A DNA stretch of 47,240 nt. Source: Bacteroidia bacterium. Its GTDB lineage: Bacteria; Bacteroidota; Bacteroidia; Bacteroidales; Prolixibacteraceae. Shown in pieces: positions 35,658 through 44,058 of the stretch; position 1 is the first letter of the stretch, and each line of letters starts with the position of its first letter. Location: positions 7,020 through 54,259 of the forward strand of contig JAPLDS010000028.1 of assembly GCA_026391295.1 (NCBI GenBank), written 5' to 3'. The position numbers and the translations under genes are program-made. The notes under the pieces were generated by a model. It was not told the origin of the DNA, did not search any database, and saw only the letters and a program-made list of their open reading frames with translations.

Positions 35658-36380
35658 GTGTTAAAACAGCAAGAGACTTCAATTCCACAACATCGTAAAG
35701 TTTATGAGATCCTTCGGTCTCATATTACCGGAGGTGTGTTTGGGGAAGGTGACTTTCTCCCTTCTGAGAATGAGCTGTGCACCGTGCATCATGTTACCCG
35801 ACCAACCATTCGAAAAGCGCTCGATCGTTTGACCAATGAAGGCTATATCGTGCGGCATCAAGGTAAAGGGAGTATCGTGAAGGGTTCGCCAAAAGGGGTG
35901 GGAATCTTATCTATGACTGGTACCACATCGGCTATTGGACAAGATAACTTAACAACAACGATCATCATAAAGCCAGAGATTCGGACTTGGAATCAGGCGT
36001 TTACTTTTCCCCTTACGAAGGCAGAAATTGAATCTGGGTGCGTCTATATCGAGCGATTACGTTTGGTAAATGGCAAGCCTGTGTTTTATGATATTACCAT
36101 GATCCCGAATGTGAACCTTCCCCGGTTTACCTCGCGGAATTTTGAGAATAAGTCGCTATTTGACATCCTTCGGAAGCATTACCATATTGAGGTTCGGGGA
36201 GGTGAGCAACAACTGCTTGCCATTGTTGCTGACGAAAAAATGAAGGGCTATTTCAATGTTGGGCAAGGTCATCCCATACTTCAACTAAATCGTAAAATTG
36301 AGACTAGCCGTGCTGGATTTTATATCTACAGTCAGGTTTTTTGCAACACCGATGAATATGTGCTATACGGCACATTCTAA
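35658..36380 (+). CDS. GntR-family transcriptional regulator (HutC/UTRA type)
   Basis: A 240-residue regulator. The N-terminal GntR winged helix (about residues 10-75) reads HRKVYEILRSHITGGVFGEG, SENELCTVHHVTRPTIRKAL and LTNEGYIVRHQGKGS. The C-terminal UTRA effector-binding domain (about 95-238) has IESGCVYIERLRLVNGKPVF and ends YSQVFCNTDEYVLYGTF. UTRA domains bind small metabolites, often sugar phosphates or amino-acid derivatives. Start is GTG at 35658, after a good promoter. Its divergent position and the shared palindromes make it the likely regulator of the operon at 26560-35446. Confidence 0.92.
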   Translation: MLKQQETSIPQHRKVYEILRSHITGGVFGEGDFLPSENELCTVHHVTRPTIRKALDRLTNEGYIVRHQGKGSIVKGSPKGVGILSMTGTTSAIGQDNLTTTIIIKPEIRTWNQAFTFPLTKAEIESGCVYIERLRLVNGKPVFYDITMIPNVNLPRFTSRNFENKSLFDILRKHYHIEVRGGEQQLLAIVADEKMKGYFNVGQGHPILQLNRKIETSRAGFYIYSQVFCNTDEYVLYGTF

Positions 36381-36517
36381 TTCTCCTTTTTGAATTATTG
36401 TGCTTGCCTTTAAATCTGGCAAATAGATCTTAGCAGGGCATTTTTCCCCTTAAGTGTTGATTTGAATTTCAATCCCGGATATCTTGTTTATTTTTGTGCT
36501 GTAATCTATAATTAGGC

Positions 36518-39004
36518 ATGGGTATTTATCCTTCAAATTTTGAGAGTAAAATTGGCTTTGAAAAGGTGCGTGAATTTCTTCAGGCTCGCTGTCTGAGCTC
36601 ACTTGGGAAAGAACAGGTCGAAGCGTGCCAATTTACTCCCGATAAAGATGTCGTTGAGCGTCAGTTGGATGAAACCATCGAATTCGTTAAGATCGTTGGC
36701 GATGGGATGAGCTTTCCCAATGGCTATTTTATAGATATGCGACCGGCTCTTCAACGATCTAAAGTTGAAGGCTCATTTATGGATGTTATTGAGATCTTTG
36801 ATCTGCGTCGTTCACTCGAAACTATTCGTGCGATCGTGGCATTCTTCCGAAATACAGAGCTTGAATCTTTCCCTCGATTAAAAGAGGTTGTAAAAAATGT
36901 TCAGGTCTTCCCATTTATCTATGAGCGTATCGACCAGATTTTGAATAAACATGGTCAGATAAAAGACAATGCCTCTCCTGAATTAGCACAAATCCGCAAA
37001 GATATTTTCTCCCTTCAATCGAGTGTTTCAAAGATCATGAGTGCGATCTTGCGAAAGATGCAAGCTGAAGGGTTAGTAGATAAGGATATTGCCGTTTCTA
37101 TGCGCGATGGTCGGGCGGTGATTCCAGTGGGTGCAGCCAATAAGCGTAAGATCAAAGGGATCATTCACGATGAATCGGCTACAGGAAAAACTTCGTATGT
37201 TGAACCTGAAGAGATCGTTGAGACAAATAATAGAATCCGCGAACTTGAATCGGCTGAACGTCGAGAAATCGTGAAGATTCTTACCCGATTTACCGACGAT
37301 GTGCGTCCTTATGCCGATGATATCGCCTACTCATACCAGGTATTAGCGGTGCTTGATTTTATTCGAGCAAAGGCTATTTGGAGCATTGAAAGCAAATCGA
37401 ATAGACCTGTAATAACTAAAGAACTTGAGATCGATTGGATTGCTGCACGACATCCATTGCTGGAAATCAACCTAGCCCGCGAAGCGCGAAAAATCGTTCC
37501 TTTAAATATTCGCCTCGACAAACAAGATCGTATCTTGCTGATTTCAGGGCCCAATGCAGGTGGAAAATCTGTCTGCCTTAAAACGGTTGGACTATTGCAA
37601 TATATGGTACAATGTGGCATCCCAATACCTGTTCAGATTGATAGTCGAACAGGGTTGTTTAAGTCTATCTTTATGGATATTGGCGATGATCAATCTCTTG
37701 ATAATGATCTAAGTACATACAGCTCTCACCTCTATAATATGAAGTACTTTGTCAAAAATTGCACCCCCGAATCATTGGTGCTTATTGATGAGTTCGGCAC
37801 TGGGACAGAGCCAATGTTAGGAGGTGCTATTGCCGAATCAATCTTGAATAAGATCAATGCACTGGGCACATTTGGTGTGATCACAACCCATTATACAAAC
37901 TTAAAACATTTTGCTTCATCTGCTCCTGGTATTGCGAATGGTGCGATGATGTACGATTCGCATCGGATGGAGCCTCTGTTTCAGCTTCAGAGCGGAAAGC
38001 CTGGCAGTTCATTTGCCTTCGAGATTGCTCGCAAAATCGGATTGCCGGAAGATATCTTGCAAGATGCAACGGCTAAGATTGGCGTCGACCACATCGATTT
38101 TGACAAACATCTTCGGGAGATCATTCGCGATAAAAAATACTGGGAGAGTAAGCGTCAAAAGATCCGGCAAGAAGAGAAGAGACTCGAAGAGCTGGCTGTC
38201 ACCTATGACGCAGGAATGGCCGATACAAAAAGATTGCGAAAAGAGATTTTAGATAACGCAAAGCGGGAAGCTGAAGAGATTCTCTCTGGTGCGAATAAAA
38301 TTATTGAACGGACCATCCGGGATATCAAAGAAGCTGAAGCAGAGAAAGAGAAAACGCAGGAAGCTCGTCAGAAATTTGAGGCATTTAAAAGCGAAATCTC
38401 CAAAGATCAAGACCTGCAAGAAGACAAGATCTTGCGGAAGATGGAGAAGCTAAAACAGCAAAAGATCACACGCAGTGAGCAACAGCCGAAAGTAGAGGAG
38501 AAGAAAAAAGAGGTGATTGTTCCGAAAAAAGCACCTGCTGAGATTGCTGTTGGTGGCTGGGTTCGCTTGATTGGACAGGAGACCTTAGGTGAAGTTTTGG
38601 AGATGAAAGCCAATAAGATCACCTTGGCTTTTGGACATCTGCGTTCGTTTGTTGATCGAAGTAAGATCGAATCAGTCTCTCATAGCGAGGTTAAGAAGAA
38701 TAAGGTAGAAAATCGAACTATAGGACGTATTAACCAAGAGATTGGTGAGCGAAAGTTGGTTTTTAAGCCGAGCATCGATGTTCGAGGAAAGCGAGCGGAG
38801 GAGGCATTGCAAGAGATTCAGGCTTTCGTCGATGAGGCAATCATGGTTGATGCCAACGAGCTACGCATCTTGCACGGCAAAGGAAATGGCGTGCTTCGTG
38901 ATTTGATACAGAAATACTTAAGGACTGAACCTGCCGTAAAAAGTGTTCGTGATGAACAAATTCAATTTGGAGGCTCCGGAATTACAGTGGTTGAATTAGG
39001 TTAG
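36518..39004 (+). CDS. mutS2: MutS2-family ATPase/endonuclease
   Basis: An 828-residue MutS2 protein, linked in different bacteria to suppression of recombination and to rescue of collided ribosomes. Core and lever domains (about 1-300) precede the MutS ATPase with Walker A ISGPNAGGKSVCLKT (about 344-358), Walker B LVLIDEFGTGTEP and signature DDQSLDNDLSTYSSHL. A long charged coiled coil (about 520-660) is followed by a KOW-like segment and a C-terminal Smr domain (IDVRGKRAEEALQEIQAF, LRILHGKGNGVLRD, about 755-828). All expected parts are present. Confidence 0.95.
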   Translation: MGIYPSNFESKIGFEKVREFLQARCLSSLGKEQVEACQFTPDKDVVERQLDETIEFVKIVGDGMSFPNGYFIDMRPALQRSKVEGSFMDVIEIFDLRRSLETIRAIVAFFRNTELESFPRLKEVVKNVQVFPFIYERIDQILNKHGQIKDNASPELAQIRKDIFSLQSSVSKIMSAILRKMQAEGLVDKDIAVSMRDGRAVIPVGAANKRKIKGIIHDESATGKTSYVEPEEIVETNNRIRELESAERREIVKILTRFTDDVRPYADDIAYSYQVLAVLDFIRAKAIWSIESKSNRPVITKELEIDWIAARHPLLEINLAREARKIVPLNIRLDKQDRILLISGPNAGGKSVCLKTVGLLQYMVQCGIPIPVQIDSRTGLFKSIFMDIGDDQSLDNDLSTYSSHLYNMKYFVKNCTPESLVLIDEFGTGTEPMLGGAIAESILNKINALGTFGVITTHYTNLKHFASSAPGIANGAMMYDSHRMEPLFQLQSGKPGSSFAFEIARKIGLPEDILQDATAKIGVDHIDFDKHLREIIRDKKYWESKRQKIRQEEKRLEELAVTYDAGMADTKRLRKEILDNAKREAEEILSGANKIIERTIRDIKEAEAEKEKTQEARQKFEAFKSEISKDQDLQEDKILRKMEKLKQQKITRSEQQPKVEEKKKEVIVPKKAPAEIAVGGWVRLIGQETLGEVLEMKANKITLAFGHLRSFVDRSKIESVSHSEVKKNKVENRTIGRINQEIGERKLVFKPSIDVRGKRAEEALQEIQAFVDEAIMVDANELRILHGKGNGVLRDLIQKYLRTEPAVKSVRDEQIQFGGSGITVVELG

Positions 39005-39012
39005 ATCCTAAT

Positions 39013-39405
39013 TTAACATCCGCAAACGATAGGGGTCCCAGCTGCTCCTTGAGTGCCAATTGTCTCATAACCTTCAAGCTTCCACCAAGCAATTCCTCCA
39101 ATTAATTCTTTCACTTGAAATCCTAACTTTACTAAGTTATAAGCTCCTTTGGTAGACGCGTTGCAACCTACACCATCGCAATAAACGACATACAAAAATT
39201 GCTTATCAAGATGAGATGTAGTTGCTTCCGACATTGTTCGATGAGGTATGTTGATGGCATTTGGGATATGTTCAGCTTGATAAAAATCGGGTGTGCGTGA
39301 ATCGATAACAATGATAGCATGCCCATCTTTAAGCGCATTGAAAAGATCAGAAGCATCAAGCTCGTAGGCGAGCTTAGATGCGTAAAAACTCAGTTGGTTC
39401 TCCAT
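39013..39405 (-). CDS. rhodanese-like domain protein
   Basis: A single-domain 130-residue rhodanese. The N-terminal CH2A-like part is VIDSRTPDFYQAEHIPNAIN and the active-site loop is VVYCDGVGCNASTKGA; either Cys of CDGVGC may carry the persulfide. It ends with a Gly-rich tail and VCGC, which adds two cysteines and could bind metal, though this is only a guess. Single-domain rhodaneses move sulfane sulfur or sense it; no partner gene is apparent. It is convergent with mutS2, 8 nt apart. Confidence 0.88.
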   Translation of the reverse strand: MENQLSFYASKLAYELDASDLFNALKDGHAIIVIDSRTPDFYQAEHIPNAINIPHRTMSEATTSHLDKQFLYVVYCDGVGCNASTKGAYNLVKLGFQVKELIGGIAWWKLEGYETIGTQGAAGTPIVCGC

Positions 39406-39430
39406 GATGTATTTCGTTAGGTTTGATTCA

Positions 39431-41481
39431 TTATTGAATGATCTCCATCTCTTTTAAAAGATAGCCTGCTCCTGCAAATTTGTCAATCACAAAAAGGGCA
39501 TACCTGATATCTAAGGCGATATTACGACATTGATCGGGATCATATTTAAGATCGCTCATCGTCCCTTCCCAACATCGGTCGAAATTAACCCCGATAAGCT
39601 CCCCTCTGCCATTGACAACTGGACTTCCGGAGTTTCCTCCCGTCGTATGATTGGACGCGCAAAATGCCACCGGAACATCCCCTGTTTGATTGGCATAAGG
39701 ACCAAAATCCTTCGCTTGATACAGTTGCTTTAGTTTTAAGGGTACGTGATAATCCTCGATAGCAGGATTGTCTTTTTCAATGATTCCTTTTAGTGTTGTG
39801 GAATAGGAGTACGACACTCCATCGGCAGGCTTGAATCCCTCTATTTTGCCATATGCCACGCGTAAAGTTAGATTTGCATCGGCTAGCATCTGTGCACCTG
39901 CATGCTGCTCTAAAAGCGCTGCCGTATAGTTCCGCTGATTGGCATCTATGGCATAAAATAATCTCTTGTATTGTTGCTCTACCTTCGATGTGTAATGGTC
40001 AAGCAACAAGGTATAAAGCTTGTAAACGGGGTCTTTGTGAAGCCTAGCTTTTGCTTTTGGATTAAATTCAGCAATCAATTTGGTTAGTTCTACACTGTCT
40101 TTAAGGATCGATTTTCGATAAGTTTTATCTAGAAATCGGTCTGAATTCAATTTGGCTAACGACTGTTTTAATTCTGGTGAAAGTGAATTTAAATTCATCC
40201 GATCAGTAAAGATTTTCAGCAGTGCAAGCCATACTTTCTCATCGGTCTTTTGATTGTAATCTTTGAAGTAGCCTGAAAATGATTCTTTTGCTTTTGGTGG
40301 ATCGTTGGTGACTGATTTTGAATTACTGGATCTTGACTCCATATTCTCAAGCCGTAAGGCTAGTGCGAAAATATCGGATCCTCTAAAGATACATTCCGTA
40401 TAGGCGTCGTAGGCCGCTTGAAGTGGCTTGAACTCACCATATAGCTCAGCACCTCTAATCGCTCTAATCCTTTGATCTCACCTTGCCATTTTTTCCAATA
40501 GTTGGCATTACTCACATATTTACTGGAATACTGAATGCGAACCCCTGGATCGGCTTTCATCTCATCTGCCCAGATGTTTAGTTTCGTGGTGCGGATAGCT
40601 ACTTTTACTGGATCGCTTTGATTTAGAATTAAGTCAATGGCTTGCGAAGGGATGTATCGCTGCGTGCTTCCTGGGTTTCCAAAGACCATGGTAAAATCAC
40701 CCTCTTTAAATCCTTTTATATTTATTGGGAAGTGCTTTTTAGGGTGGTAAGGGACGTTCTGAGGTGAGTAAGCCGCTGGTTTATTGTCTTTTCCAGCATA
40801 GATTCTAAAGAGTGAAAAATCTCCAGTATGTCTTGGCCAGATCCAGTTGTCGGTGTCGCCACCAAATTTGCCGATCGACATGGGTGGCGCTCCAACTAAC
40901 CGCACATCTTTAAAAACTTCATAGAGATAAAGGTAGTATTGGTTTCCATTGAATAATGGTTTGATGTCTGCCAAGTAGCCTGATTTTCCTATGAACCGTT
41001 TCTTAACTCGCTCTGTATTTTTGGCGATGGTGTCAGCCCTAACTTCGGGTGTCATCATTGAAGTTGTATTCGTTAAAACGGCAGCCGTAACATCTTCCAT
41101 TTTAACTAAAAACTGAACTGTTAATCCAGGGTTTGTTAACTCTTCACTTTTATTCATAGCCCAGAATCCATCTGTTAGGTAATCGTGATTGATGGTACTA
41201 TGGTTCTGTATTTGACTGAAGCCGCAATGGTGATTCGTGATCAGTAGTCCATCATCTGATATAACTTCACCCGTGCACCCGCTACCAAAGAGAACAACGG
41301 CATCTTTCATACTGGCATGATTCACACTATAGATGTCTTCGGCGGTAAGCTTAAAGCCCATTTGTGTCATCTCCTCGATATTATACTTCTGCAATAAGGT
41401 GGGGATCCACATCCCTTCTTTGGCAAAGGTTGAGGAGAAAATGGTGAAGAGAAAAATCAGCGAAAGTGTTAATCTTTTCAT
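39431..41481 (-). pseudogene. S46-family dipeptidyl peptidase (DPP11-like), interrupted by internal deletion and frameshift
   Basis: Exported serine peptidase that removes dipeptides from the N-termini of peptides in the periplasm. The N-terminal part (40360-41481) has a signal peptide (MKRLTLSLIFLFTIFSSTFA), the catalytic His in LLITNHHCGFSQ and the catalytic Asp region WIWPRHTGDFSLFRIY. It stays in frame to GEIKGLERLEV and then runs out. The C-terminal part (from about 40450 down to 39431, AELYGEFKPLQAAYDAY onward) is in another frame and holds the catalytic Ser, GGNSGSPVVNGRGELIG. NFDRCWEGTMSD places Arg at the position that gives acidic specificity in DPP11. About 20-25 codons appear missing at the junction, beside a direct repeat (CTCTAATC at 40453 and 40462). 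Pseudogene or assembly error. Confidence 0.88.
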
Positions 41482-41505
41482 ATTGAAATGTTTATGCGTG
41501 ATTTT

Positions 41506-42075
41506 TTAGAAATTCTGAAGCTCTTCGTAAAGTCGCTGGACTGGAAGTCCCATCACATTAAAGTAAGAACCTTCAATTTTTGTTATCGCAATATAGCCAA
41601 TCCATTCCTGAACGCCATAAGAACCTGCTTTGTCATATGGTCTATAATTGTCGAGATAATACTTAATCTCACTGTCGGTAAGCTCTTTGAAATAAACCTC
41701 TGTGGTGTCGCAGAAGCTAACTTGTTTCAATTTTGTGGTTAGGCATACGCCTGTTGCCACGATATGCTTCTTGCCAGATAATTGACGCAGCATCGCGGCC
41801 GCGTGCTCATAATCGAGTGGCTTACCAAGTACCATATCGTCAACCCAGACTATGGTGTCTGCCGTGATGATTAGCGCATCGTGACTTATCTCTTCGGTAA
41901 ATGGCTCAGCCTTCAGTTTTGCAAGATAAACCGGTATCTCTTCCAATGATAGACCTTCTGGAAACACCTCGTCAACCTCATGGATAACCACTTCGAATGG
42001 TATGTTAAGTCCATCTAATAATTGTCGTCTTCGTGGCGATTTAGAAGCAAGTATAACGTTGTAATCTTCAAGCAT
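41506..42075 (-). CDS. maf: Maf-family nucleotide pyrophosphatase (dTTP/UTP type)
   Basis: House-cleaning nucleotide pyrophosphatase of the Maf/HAM1-like fold. The N-terminal signature ILASKSPRRRQLLDGL (about residues 8-23), ALIITADTIVWVDD (catalytic Asp region), GKPLDYEHAAAMLRQLSGKK and YDKAGSYGVQEWIGYI are all conserved. The frame extends to 42108, but MLEDYNVILASKSPRR from ATG 42075 is the usual N-terminus, giving 189 residues. It is preceded by the long tandem repeat, so its promoter may lie within or beyond that array. Confidence 0.93.
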   Translation of the reverse strand: MLEDYNVILASKSPRRRQLLDGLNIPFEVVIHEVDEVFPEGLSLEEIPVYLAKLKAEPFTEEISHDALIITADTIVWVDDMVLGKPLDYEHAAAMLRQLSGKKHIVATGVCLTTKLKQVSFCDTTEVYFKELTDSEIKYYLDNYRPYDKAGSYGVQEWIGYIAITKIEGSYFNVMGLPVQRLYEELQNF

Positions 42076-42149
42076 AGAATTCAGATAAAAAAGAACCACA
42101 TTAGGCACAATAGTACAAAATAGGTTTAAGAGTTTTAAATTGATTTAGC

Positions 42150-42610
42150 GATTTTAAAAAAATCACGTTAATATTTTTTCTATTGTGACCTATTGTGCCT
42201 ACTGTGTTTAATTTTTCTTTATTAAAAAATCACGTTAGTTATTTTATTCCTATTGTGACCTATTTCATTAGAAAAAAATCACGTTAGTATTTTTTTCTAA
42301 TGTGTCCTATTGTGACTATTGTGTTTAATTTTTCTTTTTTAAAAAATCACGTTAGTTATTTTATTTCTAATGTGACCTATTGTGCCTATTGTGTTTAATT
42401 TTTCTTTTTTAAAAAATCACGTGAGTTATTTTATTTCTAATGTGACCTATTGTGCCTATTGTGTTTAATTTTTCTTTATTAAAAAATCACGTGAGTTATT
42501 TTATTCCTATTGTGACCTATTGTGTCTACTGTGGTTAATTTTTCTTTATTAAAAAATCACATTAGTATTTTTTCCTAATGTGTCCTAATGTGCCTACTGT
42601 GGTTCTTTTT
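42150..42610. repeat. tandem repeat array, about seven units of 67-70 bp
   Basis: This fills most of the 536-bp gap between maf and the KdsC-type gene. Units begin with A-rich AAAAAATCACGT; the TCAC anchors are at 42163, 42230, 42279, 42347, 42417, 42487 and 42557, giving periods of 67, 49, 68, 70, 70 and 70. Each full unit holds three or so sub-repeats of the kind CTATTGTG or CTAATGTG (minus strand CACAATAGG or CACATTAG), followed by GTTTAATTTTTCTTT. Two copies have TCACGTGA, a palindrome; the others have TCACGTTA or TCACATTA. There is no ORF, and there are no unique spacers, so it is not a CRISPR array. The role is unknown. Confidence 0.93.
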
Positions 42611-42611
42611 T

Positions 42612-43142
42612 CTAAAATAAATCCCAGTTCATCTTCTCGCAATCGATCCATTTTCCTTGGGCTCGAAGAACTTGCTCGAGCACATCGCGAACGCAACCAT
42701 GACCTCCATCTTTATCGGATATATAAAGTGATATGGCTTTAATCTCAGGCGCTGCATCTCTCGGGCAGACTGGCACACCAACAGCTTTCATAACTGGATA
42801 GTCGGGCAGGTCATCACCCATGTACATAATCTCTTCGGCTTTCAGATTGTGTTTCTCTAAGAAGTCGATCAAACTTGGTAGCTTTTTTAATGAACCAATA
42901 TAGACGTCTTTAATGCCAATTTTCTCACACCTTTTAATCACTTCAATGGTCTTTCCTCCTGTGATCACACAAAGGGGAAATCCAATCCGGACGGCATACA
43001 TCAACGCGAATCCATCTTTGAGATTTGAAGTCCTAATCGTTTCGCCTTCAGGCGTCAATACTTGGGTGGCGGCAGATAGTACGCCGTCGATATCAAAGAC
43101 AAATGCCTTTACTTTGGTTAGTTCTTCTTTGAAAAATGTCAT
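42612..43142 (-). CDS. HAD-family phosphatase, KdsC-type (3-deoxy-manno-octulosonate-8-phosphatase-like)
   Basis: A small HAD phosphatase without a cap domain (C0 type), 176 residues from ATG 43142. Motif I VFDIDGVLS (Asp nucleophile and acid), motif II CVITGGKT, motif III/IV region IMYMGDDLPDYPVM. KdsC removes phosphate from Kdo-8-phosphate for lipopolysaccharide; related C0 enzymes act on acylneuraminate phosphate. No other Kdo gene is nearby, so the substrate is uncertain. The ATG lies one base after the DUF2520 gene's stop codon, so translation is probably coupled. Confidence 0.87.
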   Translation of the reverse strand: MTFFKEELTKVKAFVFDIDGVLSAATQVLTPEGETIRTSNLKDGFALMYAVRIGFPLCVITGGKTIEVIKRCEKIGIKDVYIGSLKKLPSLIDFLEKHNLKAEEIMYMGDDLPDYPVMKAVGVPVCPRDAAPEIKAISLYISDKDGGHGCVRDVLEQVLRAQGKWIDCEKMNWDLF

Positions 43143-43143
43143 G

Positions 43144-43911
43144 CTAATTGATTGTAGATTTAATGATTCGTTCACTAAGTTGTTTATATATAATCTGCAG
43201 ATCCGGATGTTGATCTAACATGGCTAGATGCTTATCCATGACCAGATAATCTTTTCGTGCTGCAGGTCCAGTCTGGACCGATTTTGGCGCTTTTAGCACC
43301 CCTTTAGTTGCTGTTTCCAGGATCAACGGTTTAAGAATTTCAAAGTCTATCCCTTTTTCTTCCACTAAATCTTTGCCTATCGCAAACAGATGGTTGACGA
43401 AATTACAGACAAAGGCGGAGGCAAGGTGTATCTGTTGACGTTGTTCTGAGTTGTAAATCTGAATGTTGTCTGAAATTGTAGCAGCAAGATCTGTGAGGAT
43501 TTTAAGATTTTCAGCTGAACTTGCTTCAAGGCACATGGGGATATTTTGAAAATTAATTCGTTTGTCGATTGAGAACGTTTGAAAAGGATAAAAAACGCCG
43601 TAGTTTTTGCAATTGGCAGCAAAAACATCCATCGAAATGCTCCCTGCAGTATGCACAACAAGCGAAGAACCCCACTCTCCTGACTGAATAAATGACTCAA
43701 TCGCTTGATCTTTAATTGCAATTATGTAGAGATCTGCATTTTTGACTAAGTCGTTAGGATCTTTTGTAAACGAACAATTAAGAGCCGATGCTAGGTCTTT
43801 AGCTCGCTTCTCAGTCTGCGAAAACACTTGTAAAACCTGGTGTCCTTTGTCAAAAAGCGTTAGACTTAGCTGTGTTGCTAAGTTGCCGGCTCCGATCATA
43901 CAAATCTTCAT
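43144..43911 (-). CDS. Rossmann-like and DUF2520 domain protein
   Basis: A protein of 255 residues from ATG 43911. The N-terminal Rossmann fold has KICMIGAGNLATQLSLTLFD and LYIIAIKDQAIESFI, like NADP-binding oxidoreductases of the ProC/F420 type; the C-terminal DUF2520 helical domain includes HLASAFVCNFVNHLF and the end segment TGPAARKDYLVMDKHL. A reductase function is suggested by family but the substrate is not established. The frame could start at 43932, but the -7 element at 43930-43937 overlaps that codon. Confidence 0.88.
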   Translation of the reverse strand: MKICMIGAGNLATQLSLTLFDKGHQVLQVFSQTEKRAKDLASALNCSFTKDPNDLVKNADLYIIAIKDQAIESFIQSGEWGSSLVVHTAGSISMDVFAANCKNYGVFYPFQTFSIDKRINFQNIPMCLEASSAENLKILTDLAATISDNIQIYNSEQRQQIHLASAFVCNFVNHLFAIGKDLVEEKGIDFEILKPLILETATKGVLKAPKSVQTGPAARKDYLVMDKHLAMLDQHPDLQIIYKQLSERIIKSTIN

Positions 43912-43929
43912 CTTACTTAATTTTTTATG

Positions 43930-43937
43930 CAAAATTA
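43930..43937 (-). promoter_or_regulatory. -7 promoter element for the DUF2520-KdsC pair
   Basis: TAATTTTG on the minus strand matches TAnnTTTG and lies 18 nt before ATG 43911. It supports the shorter start of the DUF2520 protein. No clear -33 box. Confidence 0.45.
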
Positions 43938-44001
43938 TCTTTTAATAGTTACAAAATAGAAACATCTGTTATTCAGCACTCGAAGATTTAAAAAATAACC
44001 T

Positions 44002-44009
44002 TAAATTTG
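44002..44009 (+). promoter_or_regulatory. -7 promoter element for ppdK
   Basis: TAAATTTG, 49 nt upstream of the ppdK ATG at 44059, fits TAnnTTTG. The -33 region has no TTTG, so the promoter call rests on the -7 box and position. Confidence 0.45.
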
Positions 44010-44058
44010 CCACCCGAAATAAGAATCTAATATTACTCTTAAATTAATACTTTACATT

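Noticed and set aside
36381-36517. Possible sRNA or riboswitch in the gntR-mutS2 gap
   Set aside because: No conserved structure was recognised; it looks like an ordinary AT-rich promoter region.
42150-42610. CRISPR array
   Set aside because: The repeats are contiguous tandem units without unique spacers, and there are no cas genes.
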